NCBI GenBank assembly: GCA_027924585.1
Contig: BSBM01000179.1
Span: forward strand, 12,810,501-12,874,500
Source of the DNA: Larix kaempferi
Lineage: Eukaryota; Streptophyta; Pinopsida; Pinales; Pinaceae
DNA: 64,000 nt
Direction of reading: 5' to 3'
The translations under genes were made by a program, and so were the position numbers. The notes under the pieces are model-generated. The model did not search any database. It was not told where the DNA came from and was given only the letters and a program-made list of their open reading frames with translations. Below, one piece after another: positions 10,679 to 21,127 of this stretch; within the stretch, counting starts at the first letter, position 1; each line of letters begins with the position of its first letter.

Positions 10679-11712
10679 GAGAGAGAATTGATAGCTTCTT
10701 GACAAGCTTGGGCTTTACCAGAAGTAAAGCTGATCCTAACCTTTACCTTAAGGTTATGGATGATACTATTATTGTATGTGGATGATCTCTTTCTGATAGA
10801 GAATGAGAAACATATCATGGAAAGAAAGAAGAAGCTAGCTACATAATTTGAGATGAAATATCTCGGATTGATGCATTACTTCCTAGGACTGGAAGTATGG
10901 CAAGGCTCAGAAGGAATCTTTCTTAACCAGGGAAAGTATGTTGTGGAAATCTTGACAAGATTTGATATGTTGGAATGTACAACCATGGCCACTCTCATGG
11001 GTTCCGACTTGAAGCTGTTAGCTGATGACTCATCAGAGTTAGTGGATGTAACTCTGTATAGATAGATTATTGGGTCATTGATGTATCTGACGAATACCAA
11101 GCCAGATATATGCTTTGTGGTGAACACCTTGAGTTAGTATCTAGTGGAACCTAGACGAGTTCACCTGATAACTGCAAAGCATGTGATGAGGTACTTGAAG
11201 GGTATGATAGACTTTGGTCTATATTATTTTGGAGATCATGACTTCAGATTGTATGGCTACATAGATGCTGATTGGGTAGGAAGTGTATCAGATAGGAAGA
11301 GGACATCGGGTGGATGTTATTGTCTGGGATCTGTCATGATCTCATGGTTTAGCAGGAAGCAGTATAGTGTGGCTCTCAGTATACCTGAAGTGGAATATAT
11401 AGCTGCTTGCTTTGCTAGTTGTGAAGCGATATGGATTCGAAAGTTGTTATCAGGATTGGTTGACTTAGAGATGGACCCCATTGTAATCCTGTGTGACAAC
11501 TAGAATTGTATCAAGTTGGCAGAGAATCCAGTGTTCCATGATAAGTCAAATCACATAGAGATCCGATATTTTTATATACGGGATATGGTGCAGAAAGGAG
11601 CTATCAAGCTCGAGTATGTGAGCACTGACGAACAAGCTGGTGATGTATTGACCAAACCTCTGTCTCTAGAAGAGTTTGAGTTTTTTCGAGATAAGCTTGG
11701 TGTCATTTAGAA
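10679..11712 (+). pseudogene. Copia-1 reverse transcriptase (C-terminal) and RNase H, broken
   Basis: Homology to copia-2 starts near 10679 ('RIDSFLTSLGFTRSK'). The catalytic 'LYVDDLF' is intact near 10772-10792. A frame from 10853 reads 'MKYLGLMHYFLGLEVWQ' and runs to the RNase H end at 11710. It is interrupted by TAG at 11063-11065, 11135-11137 and 11501-11503. At each site copia-2 keeps a Gln codon. RNase H acidic residues are visible in 'YIDADW' (about 11263) and 'VILCDN' (about 11484). The first half of RT is missing or unrecognisable. Another stop lies upstream at TAA near 10840. Confidence 0.85.
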
Positions 11713-11729
11713 GGACCCTCCTCGAAAGG

Positions 11730-12060
11730 GGGAGTGATATGGTCGATGATAATATTTGGATACTGGTATTGATGTGGATACCTATATCAATGATGAGATT
11801 TCCTATATTGACGGTACGGTCAATGATGAGGATACCTGTGTTGATATGGATACATGTATCGATGATGAGAATACTTGTGTCAATGATGTGGATACTATAT
11901 TGATGAGGATACTGTATCGTTGATGTGGGTATTGTATTAATGAGGATGTGGATATTGTATTGATGTGGATACTTGTATCGATGATGAGGTTACCTGTTCC
12001 GACGATGAGGTCGATGATGAGGTTGCTGGTTACGATGATGAGGTTGTTGCATGGTCCTTA
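11730..12060 (+). repeat. GATGTGGATAC-type imperfect repeats in copia-1 3' region
   Basis: Imperfect short repeats built from 'gatgtggatac', 'tattgatgatgag' and 'tcgatgatgagg' fill this stretch between RNase H and the 45-bp array. It is non-coding. It appears to be a diffuse minisatellite of the kind found in this part of both copia-1 and copia-2. Confidence 0.6.
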
Positions 12061-12382
12061 TAATTTTTCTAAGTGGACGAGGAGGGATTGTATCATCCTT
12101 GGAATTAGGTCCCTGAACAGATCCGTAGACTCTTGTCTTCGAGAAAGATGTTGGTGAATGCTCCTGGATTGCTCAGCATAGCAGTAGATGATCATTCACA
12201 AAACCTATAATGATGTAATGTTCTCTCCTGGATCAGTAGGTGATCATTCACAGGTCTTGTAATGATGTAATGTTCACTCCTGGACTGCTCAGTGCAACAG
12301 TAGGTGATCATTCATAGGTGATAACATCCTAGATTTAATCTAGGTCACATCCAGTATGAAAAATGACTGGCACTGTGGTCGG
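12061..12382 (+). repeat. Imperfect duplication with 'gtaggtgatcattcac' blocks
   Basis: The string 'aatgatgtaatgttc' and the flanking 'gtaggtgatcattca' recur near 12190-12320 at roughly 60-70 bp spacing, about two to three times. No coding potential is seen. It lies between the diffuse GAT repeats and the 45-bp array. Confidence 0.45.
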
Positions 12383-12597
12383 GATTGCATCATCCTGAAA
12401 CCAATAGTTCAAAATGTACGTGATGGGGATTGCATCATCCTGGAACCACTAGTTCAAAATGCACGTGATGGGGATTGCATCATCCCGGAACCACTAGTTC
12501 AAAATGTACGTGATGGGGATTACATCATCCCGGAACCACTAGTTCAAAATGCACGTGATGGGGATTGCATCATCCCTAGACTTTGGTCCCTAAATTG
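12383..12597 (+). repeat. 45-bp tandem array (about 5 units) in copia-1
   Basis: The anchor 'gattgcatcatcc' (or a one-base variant) starts at 12383, 12428, 12473, 12518 and 12563, an exact 45-bp period. Units also share 'ggaaccactagttcaaaatg'. As 45 is a multiple of three, one frame stays open across the array, giving a repetitive 80-residue peptide with no known domain. I treat the frame as a by-product. Confidence 0.9.
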
Positions 12598-12599
12598 AT

Positions 12600-12965
12600 C
12601 CGTAGACATATGTCTCCGAGAAGTGGTCCCTAGTGGATGAGAGGGGATTGCATCATCCCCGGACTTCGGTCCCTGAATTGATCCATAGACATATGTCTCT
12701 GAGAAGTTGTCCCTAGAGTATGAGAGGGGATTGCATCATCCCTAGACTTCGGTCCTTGAATTGATCCAAAGACATATGTCTTTGAGAAGTGGTCCCTAGT
12801 GGATGAGAGGGAATTGCATCATCCCCGGACTTCGGTCCCTAAATTGATCCATAGACATATGTCTCCGAGAAGTGGTCCCTAGTGGATGAGAGGGGATTAC
12901 ATCATCCCCGGAATTCGGTCCCCGAATTGATCCGTAGACATATGTCTTTGAAAAAGAGGTCCTTA
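12600..12965 (+). repeat. 83-bp tandem array (about 4.5 units) in copia-1
   Basis: The palindromic string 'agacatatgtct' recurs with GAC at 12605, 12688, 12771, 12854 and 12937, an exact 83-bp period. Units share 'gaagtggtccctag', 'gatgagaggg' and 'gcatcatcc', the last also present in the neighbouring 45-bp array. The two arrays may therefore have a common origin. Non-coding. Confidence 0.9.
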
Positions 12966-13080
12966 GACTTTGTCTAAGTTGACGAGTGGACTGCATCGTC
13001 CCTAGACATGTTATGGTGTCTTAAATGGATCATGTGTATTGCAGGGTATGCTGCTATGATGTTGTTGATTGTGATGGTAT

Positions 13081-13320
13081 AGATGATGACGATGTTAATC
13101 GTGATGGTCTAGATGACGATGATGTTGATCGTGATGGTCTAGATGATGATGATGTTGATCGTGATGGCCTAGATGACGATGATGTGGATCGTGATGATCT
13201 AGATGACGATGCTGATGATCGTGTGATGATGATGCTGATGATCATATGATGATAATGCTGATGATAGTGTGATGATGATGCTGATGATCGTGTGATGAAG
13301 ATGCTATTGATCGTGAGGAT
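13081..13320 (+). repeat. 30-bp GAT-rich tandem array and decayed continuation
   Basis: 'agatga' starts at 13081, 13111, 13141, 13171 and 13201, an exact 30-bp period with units of the form 'agatgacgatgatgttgatc'. From about 13205 it breaks down into 'gctgatgatcgtgtgatgatgat' repeats. An Asp-rich frame through it (13025-13249) is explained by the repeat. Confidence 0.88.
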
Positions 13321-13534
13321 CCAAATGATGATATTGCTGTAGCTCTTCAAGTGCTACAAAAGATGAAGATTTAGTACTGAAGATGTTGATGTTCCAGTAT
13401 TGAAGATGTTCCAATAACTGCTTAAGTTACTGATGATGAATAAAGAAAGCTTCCAATGATTTATAGATGTATCATGTATGATGTAGTTGATGACTCCTTG
13501 CTCCTGCAGATGTTGTTATAATATCCTTCTCGTT

Positions 13535-13543
13535 AAGGGGGAG
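13535..13543 (+). promoter_or_regulatory. Polypurine tract of copia-1
   Basis: AAGGGGGAG lies immediately before the 3' LTR start. It is the normal RNase H-resistant primer for plus-strand DNA synthesis. The same tract appears in reverse complement after the left LTR of copia-2 (14972-14976). Confidence 0.85.
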
Positions 13544-14139
13544 TGTTGAAATATTGTAACTTCTAAGAATATTATATTTGTACTTTATTATTCCGAATAT
13601 GTTTCATTCCTCCGTGAAGACCTTATTGTATATCTGGAGATGTTTATTCCTCCGTGGAGAATGTGGTAACTTGGGTTATTAGAATTCCATAGTGGGGGTC
13701 GGCCCTATATGAGTCATGTGGGTTAAAGGGGTTATTAGACCACCCTAGTGGGGTCGGCCCTGCCACATTATGTTAAGTGATTAAGTTGGGGCCAACCTAG
13801 TAAATGTAAAATACAAGTCGGAGTTGTGTATAAATAGAGGAGGTGTGTTCCTCATTTAACACACACATTCACTCACTTGTGATTAGCGCATAAGTGAGAG
13901 AGAGATTTGATATGGAGGAGAAGGAGCTCATGGTTGAGGATTACATCTTTGTATTTGCTGGTCATCTATTTTGAGGAAGCTTTGCTAGGTTTTCTACCCC
14001 ATGAGGGTTTCCCAAGATAAATCTGTTTCTCTTGTGTTTATGCTATGCTTGTTTTTCTTTAAGTGATCCTGTATATGCTATTGTTGTGAAATGAAATGTA
14101 ATGCTGATATTTTCTGTCTTAGCATATTGAATCTTAACA
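13544..14139 (+). repeat. Copia-1 3' LTR (596 bp)
   Basis: Same length and termini as the 5' LTR, with about 35 substitutions counted by eye and no obvious length change. TATA box at 13829-13836. It is followed by the target duplication GATTG. Confidence 0.95.
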
Positions 14140-14144
14140 GATTG
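14140..14144. repeat. Target site duplication of copia-1, right copy (GATTG)
   Basis: Identical to 4863-4867. The integrase reading resumes here. Confidence 0.97.
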
Positions 14145-14321
14145 TTGTAGCCACTACCTATTCCGGATTGGAAGTGGGAAATAATTAGTATTGATTTTAT
14201 TACTGGTTTACCTAAATATCAGAAACAAAATGATTCTATAATGGTAGTAGTGGATAAGCTTAGTAAAGCATCCCACTTCATACCTGTTAAGACAACCTAC
14301 AAGGCTGCTAACATTGCTGAA
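14145..14321 (+). pseudogene. Gypsy-1 integrase core, middle piece
   Basis: This 177-bp island between the two copias reads 'PLPIPDWKWEIISIDFITG' followed by 'NDSIMVVVDKLSKASHF', collinear with gypsy-2 residues at 56526-56700. It carries the first catalytic Asp of the DDE triad (in 'SIDF'). A TAG at about 14148-14150 interrupts it just before 'PLPIP'. The piece joins 21133 onward once copia-2 is left out. Confidence 0.9.
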
Positions 14322-14326
14322 ATTTT
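14322..14326. repeat. Target site duplication of copia-2, left copy (ATTTT)
   Basis: ATTTT precedes the LTR start TGTTATTTT at 14327. The same five bases follow the other LTR at 21128-21132. The sequence is low in complexity, but the junctions also restore the integrase frame exactly. Confidence 0.93.
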
Positions 14327-14971
14327 TGTTATTTTTTTCAGAATTTACTTCAATCTGATCTATTATCTTAACTGAGAGAACAACATGTATAACATATCTA
14401 CAGTATATCAATCATGGACACAATAATGCAAACACAAGAGACACAAAGTTTTACTTGGGGAAAACAATAAAGGTGAAAAACCCCAATAACTTCCTCAGAG
14501 ATAGATAGAGCAATGATACAACCCAAGTACAAGAGATAGTCTTTTCCTAGCAGCAGAACCTCCTCCTCACAAGTGTTCCACTTTCCGAATGACAGAAGTG
14601 TGAGCAATGAGTGATCAAATAGAGATCCCCTGATCTCTATTTATACTTGTCCTGTCCTGCCCAATAAACTAATGGGGCCTACTTGTCTAGCTTAACCCAT
14701 GGTTAACTTAATCCGGGCCGACCCCACACTTGGTGGTCTAATAACCCATTTATCCACATGACTCATACAGGGTTGACCCCATCAAGGTGGTCTAATAACC
14801 CATCAAGTATAAGTTACGACACTTACAATATAAATGACGACACTTCCGTATAGAGGAATAATAACATCTCTATAGGAATACAAACACTTCCGCATAGAGG
14901 AATAATAACATCTCTACAGGAATACAATACACATGGGTAAAATACATTCCGAAGTTACATATACATCAACA
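14327..14971 (-). repeat. Copia-2 3' LTR (645 bp)
   Basis: Minus-strand reading begins TGTTGATGTATATG at 14971 and ends in AATAACA at 14327. It includes a TATA box (TATAAATA as reverse complement at 14638-14645) and a duplicated 'gaggaataataacatctctatagg' block of about 46 bp near 14838-14930. It is the same length as the other LTR. Confidence 0.95.
14638..14645 (-). promoter_or_regulatory. TATA box in copia-2 3' LTR
   Basis: TATAAATA on the minus strand, with 'gag' following, as in copia-1. The counterpart in the other LTR is at 20794-20801. Confidence 0.65.
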
Positions 14972-15430
14972 CTCCCTGTTAACTAGGAAGGTATTTCTCG
15001 ACACAGATCTTCTAGCACAAGTCTTCTTCTCTGGATCATCATTAGCGAATCATCATCACTATCACTGCTGCTGCTACTATCTCAATCAATCTCTGAATCT
15101 ACTCGTCATAGGAAGTTCTACAGAGCCAGTCCTTTTTCATACTGGATGTAGGCCCACCACCTATAGGTCTTCATCATCACTGGTCATAGTGTGGAATCCT
15201 CAGGACTCATCACGTTCGTCTGCAAAACCTCGTAAGAGCATCCCAGGCCTTTTATGAGCACACAACTCAACCTATCAAATCTCCCAGGATCTTTTACATG
15301 CCATTGCACAACCTGTCCATGACCACAGAGTATCAACCTGATACTCACCATACATCTACCTGATGTATATCATCACATGATCATCCTGATCATCATCATC
15401 TCTGTGAGCTAGCCAACAAGTAGGTACACC
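14972..15430 (-). other. Copia-2 polypurine tract and adjoining degraded repeats
   Basis: 'ctccctgtt' at 14972-14980 is the complement of a GGGAG polypurine tract directly beside the LTR. The rest is non-coding sequence with scattered 'tcaggactgattaca'- and 'tgcaaaacct'-like strings and 'atcatcatc' runs. It resembles a more decayed version of the arrays that follow. Confidence 0.55.
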
Positions 15431-15560
15431 TCAGGACTGATTACACTGCCTTTGCAAAACCTGCAAGATCTCTCAGGACTGATTACACTGCCACTGTAAA
15501 ACCTGCAAGAGCATCTCAGGACTGATTATATGCCTCTGCAAAACCTGTGTACCAAACTGT
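15431..15560 (-). repeat. About 42-bp tandem repeat (3 units) in copia-2
   Basis: 'tcaggactgattacactgcc' and 'aaaacctgcaaga' recur with starts at about 15431, 15473 and 15515. A weaker relative lies near 15195-15240. Non-coding, in the interval between RNase H and the 3' LTR. Confidence 0.75.
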
Positions 15561-15633
15561 CACATCAATGTCTCTAGATCACCACATTGTCCATGGAGCA
15601 CAACCCAGATGCACACACACAGCACTTACACTC

Positions 15634-16032
15634 ACCATGGGAGGACTAACCTACCACCATGTGAAATGCTCACAACACTTACATCAACGACCATGGGAGG
15701 ACCAACCTACCACCATGTCGGAACGGCCCCAGCACTTACATCAATGACCATGGGAGGACTAACCTGCCACCATGTTGGAACAACCCCAACACTTACATCA
15801 AGGACCATGGGAGGACTAACCTGCCACCATGTCGGAACGACCCTATCACTTACATCAATGACCATGGGAGGACTAACCTGCCATCATGTCGGAATGGCCC
15901 TAGCATTTACATCAATGACCATGGGAGGACTAACCTACCACCATGTCAGAACGGCCCTAGCACTTACATCAACGACCATGGGAGGACTAACTTGCCACCA
16001 TGTTGGAATGACTCATGTGCATCTATGTCTCC
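15634..16032 (-). repeat. 57-bp tandem array (7 units) in copia-2
   Basis: The anchor 'accatgggagg' starts at 15634, 15690, 15747, 15804, 15861, 15918 and 15975, a 56-57 bp period. Units share 'ctaacctgccaccatgt' and 'cacttacatcaa'. An open plus-strand frame (15609-16070) exists only because 57 is a multiple of three. It runs against the element's coding strand. Confidence 0.92.
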
Positions 16033-16066
16033 GGAATCATCACTTCCCTCTGGAAGGCATCTCGAT

Positions 16067-17460
16067 CTAAAGTACACCAAGTCTCCCTCTGAAGTATTCA
16101 AGCTTCACTCTGGCAAGCGGCTTGGTCAACACATCGGCTATCTGCTCATCTGTCACAACATACAGGGGCTTCACTGCTCCTCTCTGCACCATATCCCTGA
16201 TATAGTGGAACTTGATCTCAATGTGCATCGACTTGTCATGGAACACTGGGTTCTCTGACAACTTCACACAACTCTGGTTGTCACAATATATACAAGTAGA
16301 ACTCAACTGGAGATCAAAAAAATCAAACAGTAGATTCCTAAGCCATACTGCCTCACAACTAGCTGAACAAGCTATGACATACTCTGCTTCAGCTGTACTC
16401 AGTGCCACATAGGGATGCTTCCTGCTAAACCAAGAGATCACACCTAATCCCATACTGAAGCAGCACCCCGAAGTGCTCTTCCGATCAATGGCACTGCTTG
16501 CCCAATCCGAATCAACATAACCCTCCAGGTTAAACTTTTGATTCACCTCATACTTGAGCCCATAATCCATTGTACCCTTCAGGTACCTCAGAACATGCTT
16601 TGTAGCTACCAAGTGAACACTCCTCGGATCCATCAGGAATTGGCTCAATGTGTTCACCGCAAAGCAAATATCTGGTCTCGTGTTCATCAGGTGCATCAAG
16701 GACCCAATCATCTGACGATACATCATGACATAAACTAGATCAGATGAAGCATCACATAGAAGATTCAGGTTCGATGCCATAGGTGTGGCCATGGCCTTGC
16801 AGTCCATAATCCCGAACCTCTTTAGGATCTCTACTACATACTTCCCTTGTCCAAGGAATATTCCATCTGCACTCTGCCACACCTCCATACCAAGAAAGTA
16901 GTGCATCATACCCAAGTTCTTCATCTTGAACTTAGCAGCAAGCTTTCGCTGCGTGTTGGCAATCAATCTATCCTCACCTGTAACAAACAGGTTATTCACA
17001 TACAAAAGTAGTATCACTAGATTGCTTTCCTCAACCTTGTACTAAAGGTTGGAATCCTCTTTACTCTTGGTAAATCCCAAACTGGATAGAAAGCCGTCTA
17101 TCCTACCATACCAAGTTCTACACATATATGACTTCCCGTCATGTGTCTCAAAACCAAGTGGCTGCTCCACATACACTTCTTCTTCAACTACACCATTCAA
17201 GAAAGATGTCTTGAAATCCATCTGGTGTATCTTCCCTTTCATCACTGCAGCCAGAGCAAGTACTGATATAATGGAAGTGTATCTGGCTATAGGAGCAAAA
17301 GTCTCTATGCTACCATCTGTAGCATGTTTGATCTTATAGATCCTCTTGGAAGTCACTACAGACTCCCCTTCAGGTCTTGGGACTGCATCCCAAACATCTT
17401 CATGATTGACTGGTACTCCTCGATCATGGCATTCTTCCTAGATCTTGGGAACTTCAATAT
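16067..17460 (-). pseudogene. Copia-2 reverse transcriptase and RNase H
   Basis: Read leftward. The RT start is near 17440-17350 ('MIEEYQSIMK', then 'RIYKIKHATDGSIE'). One open piece runs 17356-17042, including 'QMDFKTSFLNGVVEEEVYVEQP'. A second runs 17017-16067 (316 aa) and holds the rest of RT plus a complete RNase H to the usual C-terminal 'DVLTKPL' region. The catalytic YVDD is YVNN (complement at 16991-17002), so both catalytic Asp positions of the box are lost. RNase H keeps 'YVDSDW', 'AEAEYV' and 'IYCDNQS'. The break near 17030 is a stop plus frame change. Confidence 0.9.
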
Positions 17461-20400
17461 CTTCAATAGATAACTTTGTTATTGAACAAATGTTGTATTC
17501 CTTCTTTTGCAGGTGATGGTATATGATATTTCCTACACAAGAAGTTAAATTGCATGATTAGAAAACATCTCATAGTTTTTAGAACAAATTCTTACATATA
17601 AAGAAATATGTCATACAGTCATGCAATTATCTTAGCCAATGCTTCAATACAACATTTATCCATATCCCGTAACTTTCTAGATGCCTTCCAATCTCTACCA
17701 GAACATTGTTAAGAGTGTGCACAACTCCCAACAGGTCAGCAAAGAGGTTTCATTCTAGATAAGTAGCAATGGAATGTTGTACAGTGCCATAGGCCACTTA
17801 CCCATGTATATTAGTAGTATACTGTTCATCAATGCAACTATTCTAATATGCATAATACACAACCTAATTCTAGGAACATTAGTATATACATTATTGAACA
17901 GTATTATTTAAACAATAAGATATGCAAGGAATGACAATTCAAATACTTATCTTTGTTTGTTTGTTGGGTTGACTCCCCCTTAGTCTTTGCTTCTTTTCTT
18001 CATCTCCATTCTGATGTGGATTGTGAGAAGTGGTCAACTCCCTCTGAATATCTGCATCCTTGTAGAAACTACTGAAGTGTGCTCCTTCTTGATCTTTGCT
18101 TCCTTACAGGAACAACTGGAGTGTGCTCCTTCTTGATCTTTGCTTCCTTGCAGGAACAACTGGAGTGTGCTCCCTCTTGATCTTTGCTTCCTTGCAGGAA
18201 CAACTGGAGTGTGCTCCCTCTTGATCTTTGCTTCCTTGCAGGAACAACTGGAGTGTGTTACCTCTTGATCTTTTCTTTCTGGATTACCTGTCCTTGAACT
18301 TATATCCATCCTTAATCACTATGCATGCTTATTAGTATCATCATTGTGTTATCCTCGAGGTCTCATACATAATCACACATTCATTAGTATAATCTTAATA
18401 CTATCAAAACACAATAATCTTAAACATGTATAGTCATGATCATTTCAAACATAAATAATAAGCATTAGTATTCAATGACTCTTATGGTTAGTCATATCAT
18501 AAATTAAAGTAAGAAACATAATATGCCTAAACCCGTGATTACTCAAACCTATAATTTCATGACTCTTCTGGTTAGTCATATCATCAATTAAGGTTAGAAA
18601 CATAATATGCATACACCCATGATTACTCAAACCCATGAATAATCATTATCAATCACACCATGTATACTTATATAAGAGATCCTATCACAAGGTAGGATTC
18701 TAACTTGATATAGGAAAAAAATACCTGGATTAGTATGTCAGCTAGTTATGTCTAACATACTCACATGATGTCTTCTTGTTCTCTTCAATGACTTGTTCTA
18801 GTAACCTGCATATCTCATAGGTTAACCATTATAGAACCAAGTTATACATACCTCATAACTAGATCTTCTATGTGATCCATGACAATGGATGAATCTTTGT
18901 CTTCATGTCACCATGATCATATGTTCTTGAACTAGAACATGATTTGTCTTTCTTGGTGTACCTTTCATGTTAGCAGACAACATAAACCTCATACAACACC
19001 ATAATGCATTAGTACAATCATAAGTGTCAACACCCTAATCAATGAATATCTTCTATCATGCATTCATAATTTTATTAAGGTGATACGAAAAATCTAAATT
19101 TAATCAAGATTGTACTAACCGTAATAACGTGAAGACAAACGTACCATAAACTTAATCATGAACAAATCTCGAAACATACGTGGATGAGTCATACCTGTCG
19201 AGATTGCTTGTAATCTTCTTATGTAAGGCCTTAGCCTCATCTCCCTCTGAAATAGGAACTTCTTCACTTATGCAGGTGACCAATCCATTCTCTTCTAGGA
19301 TTAACCCAATCCACTTGATTTGTAGGAACTCGATCTGGAGCTGGATTAGGGTTTGTCAGAGAAACCCTAAAAATTCAAACTTTGAATTTCAAACTTCTGA
19401 AAGGATAGAAATATGTGCCTTGATGAGCTGATCAAGCTGGTATACTCAGAAATTGAAAACTGCAAAGTTTCACCCCTCAAATTTGCCTTTGACACTTCCG
19501 GATTCACTAGACATGACCCCAAAATAGGGTTTGGTATAGCCCACCCTTTTGCCCAATCAAAAGGTTCGATCCAAAGCTCTAAGCTTCTAGTTTTCTGAGG
19601 AGCTTCCAGCCGTGGTCACAGATTTAAAAAATTCCCATTTTTGCAGAAGCCCTAATTTTTTCATTTTTCCGATCAAAGTCCCAAACTAGGGTCTGATCAA
19701 GCCTGGCCTTCTGCCCAACCAAAAATTCTGATATTGGTATCTAAATTTTGATTTTGATGAGTAGCATTCAGCCGTAGTCTCCGATTACAAAAATTCCAAC
19801 TTTCTCTGAAACCCTAAATTTCGGAAGCCATTAATGAAGGTGCTAAAAAAAATTTCTGTTTTGATAGAAATATGTACCTTATTGTTTCTGGTGTAACTCC
19901 AAACTTTTCGATCCACAGGGTCTGCAAAATATTTTTGCGATAGCCCAACCTGTCATCTTTCCAACCCCATAGGTCTGACCTCAAATGGATTCTCTGAGAG
20001 AGAGTTATGCCAAGTGTCGCAACGTCACCTGTTTATGGGATAAAACAGTAGAGCGAACTTGTACGGAGTGCCACGTGTCACTGGTTCAGTTTCGACCTCT
20101 GAAAAAGTTACATGAGAAATTAAAATCCGTGAAATACATGTCACTTTTTACAAAATTTCATTTGGATATTCCTAGCCCAAGTTATGACCTTTTTTCCAAG
20201 GTCACCTGTTTATGACTGAGATCTGGAAGAGGCAGAAACCCTATATTATACAGATCATAAATCACAAAGTACAATGAATTAGAGGTTTTCCTTTGGACAC
20301 AAGGTACATGGGGATCTTAGATTCTCCCTGTACGATTTTCAGACCTTGAAACCTCGCCAAAATTTATTTATAGTGAAAGTTCTACGATGACTGGTTTTTG

Positions 20401-20470
20401 CTATATCAAGCCCTAGCATCGCAAGTGCAACAAGTGTCATACATGCCATACCATGCATTCTTTCAGGCTA
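17461..20470 (-). other. Copia-2 leader (about 3 kb, no recognisable protein)
   Basis: It lies between the primer site and RT and is matched by copia-1 at 5476-5814 and 8702-10250. Some frames of 60-91 codons occur, none conserved in copia-1. It holds a 44-bp array (18066-18280) and splice-site-like strings. Gag, protease and integrase would be expected here in a full element but are absent. Confidence 0.7.
18066..18280 (-). repeat. 44-bp tandem array (about 5 units) in copia-2 leader
   Basis: 'aggaacaactggagtgtg' begins at about 18108, 18152, 18196 and 18240, an exact 44-bp period, with a weaker unit before the first. Units share 'ctcttgatctttgcttcctt'. A minus-strand frame (18309-18034) spanning it is repetitive and not kept in copia-1. 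Confidence 0.9.
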
Positions 20471-20482
20471 GCTTTGATACCA
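20471..20482 (-). promoter_or_regulatory. Primer binding site of copia-2
   Basis: On the minus strand this reads TGGTATCAAAGC, directly next to the LTR end with no spacer. It fixes the minus orientation. Confidence 0.9.
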
Positions 20483-21127
20483 TGTTATTTTTTTCATAAT
20501 TTACTTCAATATGATCTAGGATCTTAACTAAGAGAACAACATGTACAGCATATCTACAGTATATCAATCATGGACACAATAATGCAAACACAAGAGACAT
20601 AGAGTTTTACTTGCGAAAAACCATAAAGGTGAAAAACCCCAATAACTTCCTCAGAGATAGATAGAGCGATGATACAACCCAAGTACAAGAGATAGTCTTC
20701 TCCTAGCAGCAGAACCTCCTCCTCACAAGTGCGCCACTTTCCGAATGAGAGAAGTGTGAGTAATGAGTGATCAAATAGAGATCTCCCGATCTCTATTTAT
20801 ACTTGTCCCGTCCTTCCCAATAAAGTAATGGGGCCTACTTGTCTAGCTTAACCCAGGGTTAACTTAATCTAGGCCGACCCCACACTTGGTGGTCTAATAA
20901 CCCATTTACCCACATGACTCATACAGGGCCGACTCCATCAAGGTGGTCTGATAACCCATCAAGTATAAGTTACGGCACTTACAATATAAATGACGACACT
21001 TCCGTATAGAGGAATAATAACATCTCTATAGGAATACAAACACTTTCGTATAGAGGAATAATAACATCTCTATAGGAATACAATACACATGGGTAAAATA
21101 CATTCCGAAGTTACATATACATCAACA
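20483..21127 (-). repeat. Copia-2 5' LTR (645 bp)
   Basis: Same length and termini as 14327-14971. TATA box complement at 20794-20801. It ends against ATTTT, the right target duplication. Confidence 0.95.

Larger units (their letters stand above)
4868..14139 (+). mobile_element. Copia-1: complete-ended Ty1/copia element with a captured fragment
   Basis: A 9,272-bp element bounded by two 596-bp LTRs starting TGTTGAAAT and ending CTTAACA, with a perfect 5-bp target duplication. Inside, in order: Met primer site (5464), leader, a fragment of another copia family (5815-8701), more leader, reverse transcriptase/RNase H (10679-11712), tandem arrays (about 11730-13320) and a polypurine tract (13535-13543). 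No gag or own integrase is recognisable, so it looks non-autonomous. The LTRs differ at about 35 of 596 positions counted by eye, near 6%. Confidence 0.93.
14327..21127 (-). mobile_element. Copia-2: Ty1/copia element, minus strand, internally reduced
   Basis: A 6,801-bp element with two 645-bp LTRs. Read on the minus strand: 5' LTR (21127-20483), primer site (20482-20471), leader of about 3 kb with a 44-bp array, RT/RNase H (about 17460-16067), a 57-bp array and related repeats, polypurine tract, 3' LTR (14971-14327). No gag, protease or integrase is present, so it is non-autonomous. The LTRs differ at about 35 of 645 positions by eye, near 5%. Leader and RNase H are similar to copia-1. Confidence 0.93.

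Noticed and set aside
12356-12598. 80-codon frame with a repeated 15-residue peptide
   Set aside because: Produced by the 45-bp period being a multiple of three; no evidence of translation.
13025-13249. Asp-rich 74-codon frame and Ser-rich minus frame
   Set aside because: They are translations of the 30-bp GAT array; no start context, domain or conservation.
15609-16070. 153-codon plus frame with His/Thr-rich repeats
   Set aside because: It is the 57-bp array read in one frame, and it opposes the coding strand of copia-2.
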